Positions 42,728 through 51,039 of a DNA stretch of 64,000 nt are shown in pieces. The DNA is from Pseudonocardia sp. DSM 110487. Lineage in GTDB: Bacteria > Actinomycetota > Actinomycetes > Mycobacteriales > Pseudonocardiaceae. The DNA is taken from contig NZ_CP080521.1 of assembly GCF_019468565.1 (NCBI RefSeq), positions 4,774,001 through 4,838,000 on the forward strand, read 5' to 3'. The position numbers and the translations under genes were made by a program. How positions within the stretch are numbered: the first letter of the stretch is position 1; the number at the start of each line of letters is the position of its first letter. The notes beneath the pieces were generated by a model. It was not told the origin of the DNA. It made no database searches and saw only the letters and a list, made by a program, of their open reading frames with translations.

Positions 42728-44182
42728 TCAGGCGGTACGGTCGGCGAGCTCGGCGCTGCTCACCCAGTTGCCGTGCAGGCCGCGGCGGATGCGGATGGGC
42801 AGCGCCACCGTGGCGACGGGCGGGGCGTCGAGCCGCTGGGCGTCGAGGATCACCAGGTCGCTGCGCATCTCATGGTGCCGCCCGACCACCACGAACACGT
42901 AGCCGTGGCCCTCGGGCGCGTCGGCGTTGCCGGGGACGAAGAGTGGCTCGGCCACGGAGCAGTCGTCGCCGGGGTAGTAGACCTGCGGTGGGTTGGCGCC
43001 GGTGGTGTCGAACGCGCCGATCCACCGGAAGCCTGCGCCCGGCCGCGGATCGCCGGGGACGTCGTTGAGCGCGAGGAACCCGCGCCGGTAGGGCAGCGTC
43101 TCGAACCGGTCGTCCATCCGCGGGAACTCGCCTGCGGCGTCGGTCAGTCGCTGCTCGGTGAACGTTCCGCTCTCCGAGCCCATGTCGATCGTCCAGCGCG
43201 ACAGGTAGCCGCGGGCGCGCACCGGGTCGTACGGCGCTCCGGTGACGTCGGGGAAGAACGGGAAGAAGTTGCTCTGGCCGACCGGCGTCTCGATGTGGAT
43301 GCGCCGCCCGTCGTCCCACGCGCCGAGGATGTGGCTCGCGAACCGGTTCGACCCGCGCAGCCAGCGCACCTGCTCGGCTGTGCCCTTCCGAGGCAGGACC
43401 CCCAGGTAGACCTCGCGGTCCGGGTCCCACTGGAAGTGCGGTTGCCGCGCTTCGAGCCACGCGTACTCGCTGCGCATCGGGATGATCGGGAAGACGATGA
43501 AGTTCTGGGTCACGGCCCAGTCGTGCACCATGCTCGAGTACGGCGCGCGGATCCAGGTCTCGTGGATGATCCGGCCCTCGGGGTCGGCCTCGTAGTAGGC
43601 GATGTCAGGGGTGGTCTCGCCCTTGGCGGCGTAGCCGAAGAACACCATCTCGCCGGTGCGCGGGTCCAGCTTCGGGTGCGCGGTGCACGTCTGGGACGTG
43701 AGCGTGCCCTCGAAGGTGTACTCGCCGATCGTCTCCAGGGTCATCGGGTCGAGCAGGACCGGTGCGCTGTCCTCCTTGGACGCGTACAGCTTCCCGCCGT
43801 GGTAGAAGACGTTCGTGTTGCCCAGCCCGCGGGAGATACCGGCGACGGACGGGTCGTCGGTCAGCGGGTTGCGGTAGGCGCCGAAGAGCGCCCGCCCGGC
43901 CTTCGCCTCGGCCTCGTAGCGGGGCGTGCGGACGTAGCGGCTGCGGAAGTCGACCCGGCCGCCGTGGAAGCGGAAGTACATGGCCATGCCGTCGTCGTTG
44001 AACGTCGGCACGTCGGGGAGCACGGCGGGTGGCCACTGCCGGTCGGTGACCACGCGGTAGTAGGTGCCGGACAGGTGCTCGGGTACCTCGCCCTGCACGA
44101 CCTCGAGGCCGGCGATGTCGGCCTCGACGCGCATCGGCGCCTCGAACGCGATCGCGCCTTCGCGCTGCGGGAACCTGGTCAT
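42728..44182 (-). CDS. carotenoid cleavage oxygenase family, lignostilbene dioxygenase-like
   Basis: 484-residue seven-bladed propeller Fe(II) oxygenase. The four iron ligands are visible as His169 (TAHPKL), His220 (MVHDW), His284 (ASHIL) and His470 (LHGNW). Residues I recall as setting lignostilbene specificity in LsdA (Phe59, Tyr101, Lys134) have counterparts at Phe61, Tyr103 (AYRNP) and Lys136 (ASKED), each offset by two. Lignostilbene dioxygenases cleave 4-hydroxystilbenes into two aldehydes. The ATG at 44182 has a GAGGGGG upstream. It is divided from the NTF2-like gene by 31 bases. Confidence 0.88.
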   Translation of the reverse strand: MTRFPQREGAIAFEAPMRVEADIAGLEVVQGEVPEHLSGTYYRVVTDRQWPPAVLPDVPTFNDDGMAMYFRFHGGRVDFRSRYVRTPRYEAEAKAGRALFGAYRNPLTDDPSVAGISRGLGNTNVFYHGGKLYASKEDSAPVLLDPMTLETIGEYTFEGTLTSQTCTAHPKLDPRTGEMVFFGYAAKGETTPDIAYYEADPEGRIIHETWIRAPYSSMVHDWAVTQNFIVFPIIPMRSEYAWLEARQPHFQWDPDREVYLGVLPRKGTAEQVRWLRGSNRFASHILGAWDDGRRIHIETPVGQSNFFPFFPDVTGAPYDPVRARGYLSRWTIDMGSESGTFTEQRLTDAAGEFPRMDDRFETLPYRRGFLALNDVPGDPRPGAGFRWIGAFDTTGANPPQVYYPGDDCSVAEPLFVPGNADAPEGHGYVFVVVGRHHEMRSDLVILDAQRLDAPPVATVALPIRIRRGLHGNWVSSAELADRTA

Positions 44183-44276
44183 CCGCGGACACCCCCTCGT
44201 GTGGTGACCCCCACCACAGCTGGGTCTACGGGACGGCGACAAGCGCGCGCGACGACCTTTCCTCGATGCGGAAAGA

Positions 44277-45050
44277 TCAACTCCCGCGCATCCGCTGCTG
44301 GATGAGTGACGCAGCCGCGATCACGGCGGGTGCCAGCGCCCGCAGGCGGGTGGCGGTGCCCAGCCGCGACATCGGCGCGGCCACGCACACCGCCGCGACC
44401 GGTTCCCCGGTCCCGAGGAGCACGGCGGCCCCGAGCGCGGCGATGGACGGGTCGGTCTCGCCGAGGTTGGTCGCCCAGCCGCGGCCGCGGACCCGCGCGA
44501 GCTCGCGTTCCAGGCCCTCCCATTCGGCGACCGAGCGCGGGGTCGTGGCCTCGAGGTGGTGGCTCGGGTAGCGGTCCCGCAGCGCGGCCGGGGTCAGGGC
44601 GGCGAGCATCGCCTTGCCGCCGGACGTGCTGTGCGCCGGCAGCAGCAGCCCCAGCCGGGAGCTCACGCGGACCGACTGCCGCCCTTCGAGGGATTGCACG
44701 AAGCGCGTGTTGCGGCCCTCCAGGATCGCCAGGCTGACCGTCTCGCCGAGGTCGTCGCGCAGGTCGGCGAGCACCTCGGCGCCCGCGTCGCGCAGGGTGA
44801 CGGCGTTGGACCCGGTCACGAGCGTGAGCTCGTGCAGTGCCGGTCCCACGGTGTAGGGCCCGCCCACGTGGTCCTGCCGCGCGAAACCCTCGCGCACGCA
44901 GGTGGCGAGCAGCCGGTGCGCGGTGGACACCGCCACGTCCAGCTCCCGCGACACCTCGGTGACGGTCACGGAGCCGCGTCGCGCGATCAGCCGGACCAGC
45001 GCGAGGACAGCCGACGCCGAGCTGATCGCCGCCCGCCCCGGTTTCCGCAC
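44277..45050 (-). CDS. IclR family transcriptional regulator
   Basis: 257-residue regulator. The winged helix-turn-helix (SVTVTEVSRELDVAVSTAHRLLATCVREGF) is followed by the IclR ligand domain (LHELTLVTGSNAVTLRDAG, HSTSGGKAMLAALTP, GLERELARVRGRGWATNLGE). IclR proteins commonly control aromatic catabolism. It lies 94 bases upstream of the carotenoid-oxygenase-like gene in the same direction and is the natural regulator of that cluster. Confidence 0.92.
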   Translation of the reverse strand: MRKPGRAAISSASAVLALVRLIARRGSVTVTEVSRELDVAVSTAHRLLATCVREGFARQDHVGGPYTVGPALHELTLVTGSNAVTLRDAGAEVLADLRDDLGETVSLAILEGRNTRFVQSLEGRQSVRVSSRLGLLLPAHSTSGGKAMLAALTPAALRDRYPSHHLEATTPRSVAEWEGLERELARVRGRGWATNLGETDPSIAALGAAVLLGTGEPVAAVCVAAPMSRLGTATRLRALAPAVIAAASLIQQRMRGS

Positions 45051-45106
45051 GCCGGAACGATAGGCGCACGCGGACGTTGTCTGACCCGAGTGGCAGGCTG
45101 GAGGGG

Positions 45107-46468
45107 ATGACTACCGAGGCGGACGGGCTGTTCGAGCTGGACGAGCCGGACTCGATGCCGCCGGTCGACCAGGCCGGGGCGCGGGCCACGGCGCCGCTGG
45201 CCGTCCGGATGCGCCCGCGCACGCTCGACGAGGTGGTCGGGCAGGCCCACCTGCTGCGCCCCGGCGCCCCGCTGCGCCGCCTGGTGGAGGGAGGCGCGGC
45301 CGCGTCGGTGCTGCTCTACGGCCCGCCCGGCACCGGCAAGACCACGATCGCCCGGTTGCTCGCGGGCGTGGGGAGCCGCCACTTCGTCGCGCTGTCGGCG
45401 CTGTCGTCGGGCGTGAAGGAGCTGCGCGCCGTCATCGACGACGCCCGGCGCCGCCGCGACCGCCTCGACCAGCAGACCGTGCTGTTCATCGACGAGGTGC
45501 ACCGCTTCTCCAAGACCCAGCAGGACGCGCTGCTGGGCGCGGTGGAGGACCGCCTCGTGCTGCTCGTCGCGGCCACCACGGAGAACCCGTCGTTCTCGGT
45601 GGTGTCGCCGCTGCTGTCGCGGTCGCTCGTGCTGCAGCTGCAGTCGCTCACCGACGACGACGTGCGCTCGTTGCTCCGCCGCGCGGTCGCCGACCAGCGC
45701 GGGCTCGACGGCGCCGTCACGCTCGCCCCGGAGGCCGAGGACGCGCTCGTCCGGCTGGCCTCCGGGGACGCCCGCCGTGCGCTCACCGCCCTGGAGGCGG
45801 CCGCCGACGGCGTCACGGGCACCGGGGCAACCGAGATCGACGTCCCCGCGGTCGAGCGCGCGGTCACCGAGGCCACCGTGCGCTACGACCGGCAGGGCGA
45901 CCAGCACTACGACGTGATCAGCGCGTTCATCAAGTCGATCCGCGGCTCCGACCCGGACGCGGCGCTGCACTACCTCGCCCGGATGCTGGTGGCGGGGGAG
46001 GACCCGCGGTTCATCGCCCGGCGCCTGATGGTGCACGCCAGCGAGGACATCGGTCTTGCCGACCCCACCGCGCTGCAGGCCGCGGTGGCCGCGGCGCAGG
46101 TCGTGCAGCTGGTGGGGCTGCCGGAGTGCCGGCTCGCGCTCGCCCAGGCCACGGTCCACCTGGCCACGGCGCCCAAGTCCAACGCGGTAATCACCGGCAT
46201 CGACGAGGCGATGGCCGACGTGCGCGCGGGCGCCGCGGGCGCCGTGCCCCCGCACCTGCGCGACGGCCACTACGCGGGCGCCCAGAAGCTGGGCAACGCG
46301 GTCGGCTACCGCTACCCGCACAACGCCCCCGACGGCGTCCTGGCCCAGCAGTACCCGCCCGACGGCCTGGTCGGCCACGACTACTACCGCCCCACCACCC
46401 GCGGCGCCGAGCGCGTGCTGGCCGACCGCGTGCTGAAGCTGCGCCGCGCCGTCCGCGGCGAGCCCTGA
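45107..46468 (+). CDS. rarA: replication-associated recombination protein A (RarA/MgsA)
   Basis: AAA+ ATPase of 453 residues acting at stalled replication forks with SSB, counterpart of Rv2559c. Walker A is YGPPGTGKTT, Walker B is VLFIDEVHRFSKTQQD, sensor 1 is LLVAATTENPSF, and the C-terminal tetramerisation region contains KSIRGSDPDAALHYLARML and HNAPDGVLAQQYPPDGL. The ATG at 45107 directly follows GAGGGG. It is divergent from the IclR gene. Confidence 0.95.
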   Translation: MTTEADGLFELDEPDSMPPVDQAGARATAPLAVRMRPRTLDEVVGQAHLLRPGAPLRRLVEGGAAASVLLYGPPGTGKTTIARLLAGVGSRHFVALSALSSGVKELRAVIDDARRRRDRLDQQTVLFIDEVHRFSKTQQDALLGAVEDRLVLLVAATTENPSFSVVSPLLSRSLVLQLQSLTDDDVRSLLRRAVADQRGLDGAVTLAPEAEDALVRLASGDARRALTALEAAADGVTGTGATEIDVPAVERAVTEATVRYDRQGDQHYDVISAFIKSIRGSDPDAALHYLARMLVAGEDPRFIARRLMVHASEDIGLADPTALQAAVAAAQVVQLVGLPECRLALAQATVHLATAPKSNAVITGIDEAMADVRAGAAGAVPPHLRDGHYAGAQKLGNAVGYRYPHNAPDGVLAQQYPPDGLVGHDYYRPTTRGAERVLADRVLKLRRAVRGEP

Positions 46469-46484
46469 CTCACCCGGCCGCCGC

Positions 46485-46770
46485 CCGTCAAGATCGACGC
46501 GTGGGTGCATCCGCGGCCGCATGTGGCCACCCCTGCATCAGCCCGACGATCATGCTCCGGCGGCCTGTGCCGGCTGACGTGATCGTCAGCCGGGTGCGTA
46601 GCCGGCCGGATGTGGCCGTCCGTGCACCGGCCTGGTGATCATGGCTGATGTCCGGTGTGGCACTGGCCCGTGATCGCCCATTGGGTGCGTTCCCGGCCGG
46701 ATGCGGCCGCGCCTGCGCCAGTCCGGTGATCATGTACGGGGGCGAGCCCGGCGGGTGCGTCGCGACCTAC
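46485..46770. repeat. three imperfect ~90-bp tandem repeats
   Basis: Units begin at about 46502, 46591 and 46682 with (T/C)GGGTGC and share CGGCCGGATGTGGCCG-like text about 11 bases in, then GTGATCATG some 45 bases in, and GTGATCG near the end. Spacing is 89 and 91 bases. This fills the whole gap between rarA and the DinB-like gene, and no gene is seen inside it. Confidence 0.7.
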
Positions 46771-47375
46771 CGGGCGAGGGCGTCCGCGGACCAGGCCGGG
46801 TCGCGGCCCAGGAGTGTGAGGATGCGCGTCCAGGGGTCCGCGCCGTCCGGTGCGGGGAGGGCGTGGCCGAAGGCCGCACCGGGGGTCTCGCGGGACTCGT
46901 CGTCGGGGATCCGCTCGGACATGGCGAGGGCCGAAGCGACGGTCTCTGGATCGAGCCGCGCCACGTAGTCGCCCTGCACACCGAGCGTCGCGGCGACGTC
47001 CCAGCCGTGCACCAGCGTGTCGATCAGGTGCATCTGGACGACGATCGGCAGCGGCAGCCGGACGCCGAACTCGGGCAGCAGGACGGGGCCGTCGGCGCCG
47101 GCGGCGAACGCGGCCACCACCTCGTCCAGGCCTGCGGTGAGGGAGGGGCCGAGTGCGCGGGGGGCGAACTCCGACACATCCACCTCGTCGCCGGTGTGCG
47201 CGGCTCGTACGGCCGCGGCGAACCCGTGGTCCTGGCCGGTCATGTGCTCAAGCAGCGCTCGCAGGTCCCAGCCTGCGCACGGGGTGGGCCGGCCGAGGTC
47301 GGCCTGGTCGATGTGGGCGAGGACGGGGCGGATGCCGGTGACGGCCCGCCGGTGCAGTTCGACGATGTTCTCCAT
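46767..47375 (-). CDS. TIGR03086/DinB-like, mycothiol-dependent maleylpyruvate isomerase-type protein
   Basis: 202-residue four-helix-bundle protein. NIVELHRRAVTGIRPVLAHI is followed by PTPCAGWDLRALLEHM, the hallmark of the TIGR03086 group, and later by MHLIDTLVHGWDVAATLG, whose His residues would form the metal site together with His in LLEHM. Members are linked to mycothiol biochemistry or metal-dependent thiol transfer; the exact reaction is unknown. It diverges from a MarR gene over a shared operator. Confidence 0.85.
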   Translation of the reverse strand: MENIVELHRRAVTGIRPVLAHIDQADLGRPTPCAGWDLRALLEHMTGQDHGFAAAVRAAHTGDEVDVSEFAPRALGPSLTAGLDEVVAAFAAGADGPVLLPEFGVRLPLPIVVQMHLIDTLVHGWDVAATLGVQGDYVARLDPETVASALAMSERIPDDESRETPGAAFGHALPAPDGADPWTRILTLLGRDPAWSADALAR

Positions 47376-47381
47376 GAGTAG

Positions 47382-47403
47382 ATCGTCTACCTTGGTAGAT
47401 GAT
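47382..47403. promoter_or_regulatory. MarR-type operator between divergent genes
   Basis: ATCGTCTACC-TT-GGTAGATGAT is an inverted repeat with 9 of 10 paired positions, located between the DinB-like gene (start 47375) and the MarR gene (start 47427). The location is classical for autoregulation plus control of the divergent gene. Confidence 0.65.
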
Positions 47404-47414
47404 TGGTCAAGGGC

Positions 47415-47420
47415 TACCGT
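47415..47420 (+). promoter_or_regulatory. -10 box (TACCGT) of the MarR gene
   Basis: TACCGT ends six bases before GTG 47427, favouring that leaderless start over the TTG at 47403, which lies inside the operator. Confidence 0.45.
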
Positions 47421-47426
47421 CGGGCC

Positions 47427-47855
47427 GTGAGCGAGCAGCGGCACGACCTCGGCGCGGCCTTCGCATGGCTCGCCCGCGCGATGATCAAGGGGGAGGAGCC
47501 GATCCTGCGGGCGCACGACGTCGAGATGTGGGACTACGTCGTGCTCGCGACGCTCGACCGCGGGCCTACGTCCACGCAGTCGGAGCTGGCCGCCGCATCG
47601 GGCCGGGACAAGACGCGGCTCATCCCGATCCTCGACCGCCTCGAAGCCCGCGGCCTGCTGCGGCGCACGCCCGACCCCGCCGACCGGCGCAACCGGGTCG
47701 TCGCGCTCACGGCCGCCGGCCGGGAGCTCGTCGCGTCGTGCCGGACGGCCATCCGGGAGATGGAGACCGAGTTCCTCGCCGACCTCGAACCGGACGAGCA
47801 CGCCACTTTCGTCGCCGTGCTCGACCGGCTCGCCGACGCGGTGCGCGAGCGCTGA
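47427..47855 (+). CDS. MarR family transcriptional regulator
   Basis: 142-residue regulator with winged helix-turn-helix (STQSELAAASGRDKTRLIPILDRLEARGLLRR) and the wing PDPADRRNRVVALTAAGREL, the MarR signature. It most likely represses itself and the divergent DinB-like gene through the palindrome at 47382-47403. Confidence 0.92.
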   Translation: MSEQRHDLGAAFAWLARAMIKGEEPILRAHDVEMWDYVVLATLDRGPTSTQSELAAASGRDKTRLIPILDRLEARGLLRRTPDPADRRNRVVALTAAGRELVASCRTAIREMETEFLADLEPDEHATFVAVLDRLADAVRER

Positions 47856-47864
47856 CGTTCCCCG

Positions 47865-47896
47865 TTGACGCGGGATAAGTTCTGCCGTAGAACTTA
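47865..47896 (+). promoter_or_regulatory. promoter and palindromic operator of the alpha-galactoside operon
   Basis: TTGACG (47865-47870), a 17-base spacer and TAGAAC (47888-47893) form a promoter. A perfect inverted repeat, TAAGTTCT-GCCGT-AGAACTTA (47876-47896), covers the spacer and -10 box, so a bound protein would block transcription. The ROK regulator gene at the other end of the operon is the likely repressor. Confidence 0.6.
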
Positions 47897-47928
47897 GCCC
47901 GCCACGACGACGTGAACGGAGCGCGCCG

Positions 47929-50091
47929 ATGACCCAGCCCGCCGCCGAACCGGTCCACTTGCGTGCGGCAGGGGTGAGCGTCGTGCTGGCAGCGATCGGC
48001 GGGCGGCTACCCGCGGTGCTGCACTGGGGCGCCGACCTCGGCGAGCTGACCGCCGCCGACCTCACCGAGCTCGCGGACGCGGGCGTGCCCGCCACCGTCC
48101 CCAACGACCTCGACCAGGTCACCCGGGCCGGGATCATCGCCGAGCACGCCGCGGGCTGGAACGGCAGGCCCGGGCTCGCCGGGCAGCGCGCCGGCCGGGC
48201 CTGGTCGCCGCTCTTCACGCTCATCGACCTCGACGCCGAGCATGCGCCGGACGGTGGCGGCCGGGTGCTCGCGACCGGCCGTGATCCCCAGGCCGGTCTG
48301 GACGTTCACCTCGAGCTGGAGCTGCTGCCTTCCGGCTTGCTGCGCCAGCGTGCCACCGTGGCGATCCCGGCCGATGCGGACGCGGAGCCGTTCGTGGTCG
48401 ACGGGCTCGCACTGACGCTGCCGGTGCCCCCGGTCGCCACCGAGCTGTTCGACCTGGCAGGGCGCTGGGGACGGGAGCGCGCTCCGCAGCGGGCGCCGTT
48501 CGTCGTCGGCATCCACTCGCGGGAGAACCGCCGCGGCCGCACCGGCCCGGACGCCCCGCTGATCCTCGCCGCGGGCACGGCCGGTTTCGGCTTCTCCGAC
48601 GGCGAGGTCTGGGCGGTCCACGTGGCCTGGAGCGGCAACCACGTGACCTACGCCGAGCGTCTCTCGACCGGCGCATCGGTGCTGGGCGGCGGTGAGCTGC
48701 TGCTCCCCGGCGAGGTGCGGATCGGGCCGGGGGAGTCCTACACCGGCCCCTGGGTGTACGCGGCCCACGCCACCGGTCTGGACGGAATCGCGTCCCGGTT
48801 CCACACGATGCTGCGCGCGCGGCCCCACCACCCGGGCAACCCGCGGCCGGTCGTGATGAACACATGGGAGGCCGTCTACTTCGACCACGACCTCGACCGG
48901 CTCGTCGAGCTCGCCCGCGTCGGCGCCGACGTCGGGGTCGAGCGCTACGTGCTCGACGACGGCTGGTTCCGCCACCGCCGCTCCGACCACGCAGGCCTTG
49001 GCGACTGGTACGTCGACGAGGGCGTATGGCCGGAGGGCCTGCACCCGCTGGTCCGCGAGGTGCGGCAGCGCGGCATGGAGTTCGGGCTGTGGGTGGAGCC
49101 GGAGATGGTGAACCCCGACTCCGACCTCGCCCGCGCCCACCCCGACTGGATCCTGCAGACCGGCGGCCGCATGCCGATCCCGTCCCGGCAGCAGCAGGTG
49201 CTCGACCTCGCGCACCCGGACGCCTACGCGTACATCCTCGAGCGGCTCGACGCGCTGCTCACCGAGTACCCGATCAGCTACCTCAAGTGGGACCACAACC
49301 GCGACCTGGTCGACGCCGGCCACGGCCCGGACGGTGTGCCCGGCGTGCACGCGCAGACCCGCGCCGTCTACCGGCTGATCGACGAGGTGCGGGCCCGCCA
49401 CCCCGGCGTCGAGATCGAGTCCTGCTCGTCGGGCGGGCTGCGCGTGGACCTGGAGATCCTGGAGCGCACGGACCGGATCTGGGGCAGCGACATGACCGAC
49501 CCCCTCGAGCGCCAGCAGATCCAGCGCTGGACCGCGCAGCTGATCCCGCCGGAGCTGGTCGGCTCGCACGTCGCCGCCCCGCGCTCCCACTCGACCGCGC
49601 GCACCCACGACCTGTCCTTCCGCGCGGGCACCGCGCTCTTCGGATCGTTCGGCATCGAGTGGGACGTCACAGCAACCGGCCCGGAGGAGCGCAAGGAGCT
49701 CGCCGCGTGGGTGCAGCTCTACAAGGACGTCCGCGGCCTGATCCACACCGGCAGCGTGGTCCGCGGCGACCAGCACGACCAGTCGTTCGCGCTGCACGGC
49801 GCCGTCGCCCCGGACCGCTCCGACGCGCTGTACGCCCTGGTGCAGCTGGCCACGCCGCTCACGTCCGTGCCGGGTCAGCTGCGGCTACCCGGCCTCGACC
49901 CGGACCGGCGCTACCGCGTCACGGTCCAACCGCCGGGTGACCGGCCGTCCTTGCGCCAGCGACAGGCGCCGGCCTGGCTCGGCCGCGGGGTCGAGCTGCC
50001 CGGCCGCGTGCTCGCCGAGGCCGGCCTGCGGGCGCCCGCGCTCAACCCCGAGCAACTGCTGCTCCTACGCGTGACGGAGGTGGCCCGATGA
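47929..50091 (+). CDS. alpha-galactosidase, glycoside hydrolase family 36
   Basis: 720-residue GH36 enzyme that removes alpha-galactosyl residues by a retaining mechanism. The N-terminal beta-sandwich leads to a TIM barrel with NTWEAVYFDHD, YVLDDGWF and GLWVEPEMVNPDS. The nucleophile is Asp455 in YLKWDHNRD, and the acid/base is probably Asp521 in GSDMTDPLER; SCSSGGLRVD lies between. No signal peptide is present, so it acts on imported sugars. It is the first gene of an operon with two permeases and a binding protein. Confidence 0.94.
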   Translation: MTQPAAEPVHLRAAGVSVVLAAIGGRLPAVLHWGADLGELTAADLTELADAGVPATVPNDLDQVTRAGIIAEHAAGWNGRPGLAGQRAGRAWSPLFTLIDLDAEHAPDGGGRVLATGRDPQAGLDVHLELELLPSGLLRQRATVAIPADADAEPFVVDGLALTLPVPPVATELFDLAGRWGRERAPQRAPFVVGIHSRENRRGRTGPDAPLILAAGTAGFGFSDGEVWAVHVAWSGNHVTYAERLSTGASVLGGGELLLPGEVRIGPGESYTGPWVYAAHATGLDGIASRFHTMLRARPHHPGNPRPVVMNTWEAVYFDHDLDRLVELARVGADVGVERYVLDDGWFRHRRSDHAGLGDWYVDEGVWPEGLHPLVREVRQRGMEFGLWVEPEMVNPDSDLARAHPDWILQTGGRMPIPSRQQQVLDLAHPDAYAYILERLDALLTEYPISYLKWDHNRDLVDAGHGPDGVPGVHAQTRAVYRLIDEVRARHPGVEIESCSSGGLRVDLEILERTDRIWGSDMTDPLERQQIQRWTAQLIPPELVGSHVAAPRSHSTARTHDLSFRAGTALFGSFGIEWDVTATGPEERKELAAWVQLYKDVRGLIHTGSVVRGDQHDQSFALHGAVAPDRSDALYALVQLATPLTSVPGQLRLPGLDPDRRYRVTVQPPGDRPSLRQRQAPAWLGRGVELPGRVLAEAGLRAPALNPEQLLLLRVTEVAR

Positions 50092-51026
50092 CCGTGACAG
50101 CCGTGCCCGCCGCAGGCGCCCCCGCCTCCGGTGCCCCCGCCGTCGCCCGGCGCGCAGGGGTGAGCCGGGACACCTGGGTGGCGCTCGGCTTCATCCTCCC
50201 GTCGGTCTTCGGCTTCGTCGTGTTCTACCTGTGGCCGTCGGTGCGCGGGTTCGGCCTGAGCCTCACCGACTACCAGTTCTTCACCGACACCTCGTTCGTC
50301 GGACTCGCCAACTACCAGCGGCTGCTCACCGACGAGACGTTCTGGAACGCCATGCTCGTGACGGTCTGGTACGTCGTGCTCAACATCGGCTTCCAGACCG
50401 TGCTGGCGGTGCTGCTCGCGGTCCTGCTGCACCGGCTCACCCGCTCGGTCGTGATCCGCGGGCTCGTGCTGATGCCCTACCTGGTCGCCAACGTCGTGGT
50501 CGCGCTGCTGTGGTTCTGGATGCTCGACGCCCAGATCGGGATCGTGAACCAGGTCCTGTCCTGGTTCGGGATCGGCTCGATCTCCTTCTTCGGCAGCGAG
50601 TCGTGGGCGATACCCACGATCGCGTTCGTCAACACGTGGCGCCACCTCGGCTACACCGCGCTGCTGATCTTCGCGGGGCTGGTGATGATCCCGCGCACGC
50701 TCTACGAGGCCGGCCGCGTGGATGGCGCCAGCGAGTGGCAGATGTTCTGGCGGATCACCATGCCGCTGCTGCGTCCGGTCCTCGCACTGGTGCTGGTGAT
50801 CACCGTCGTCGGCTCGTTCCAGGTGTTCGACACGGTCGCGGTCACCACGATGGGCGGGCCTTCCGACGCCTCGCGGGTGATCCAGTACTACATCTACGAC
50901 CTCGCCTTCGAGCGCCTGGACTACGGCTACGCCTCCGCGGTGTCCGTGGTCCTGCTCGTGATCCTGTCCGTCATCGCCTTCGTGCAGCTGCGGCTGATGC
51001 GGGCGAACGAGTCGGACCTCGCCTGA
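50088..51026 (+). CDS. carbohydrate ABC transporter permease (MalF-type)
   Basis: 312-residue inner-membrane permease with six segments and the EAA loop YEAGRVDGASEWQMFWRITMPLL, which docks the ATPase. Its ATG overlaps the GH36 stop (ATGA). Pairs with the next permease. The N-terminal ~25 residues are Ala/Pro-rich. Confidence 0.93.
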   Translation: MTVTAVPAAGAPASGAPAVARRAGVSRDTWVALGFILPSVFGFVVFYLWPSVRGFGLSLTDYQFFTDTSFVGLANYQRLLTDETFWNAMLVTVWYVVLNIGFQTVLAVLLAVLLHRLTRSVVIRGLVLMPYLVANVVVALLWFWMLDAQIGIVNQVLSWFGIGSISFFGSESWAIPTIAFVNTWRHLGYTALLIFAGLVMIPRTLYEAGRVDGASEWQMFWRITMPLLRPVLALVLVITVVGSFQVFDTVAVTTMGGPSDASRVIQYYIYDLAFERLDYGYASAVSVVLLVILSVIAFVQLRLMRANESDLA

Positions 51027-51039
51027 GGAGCGCGCCACC

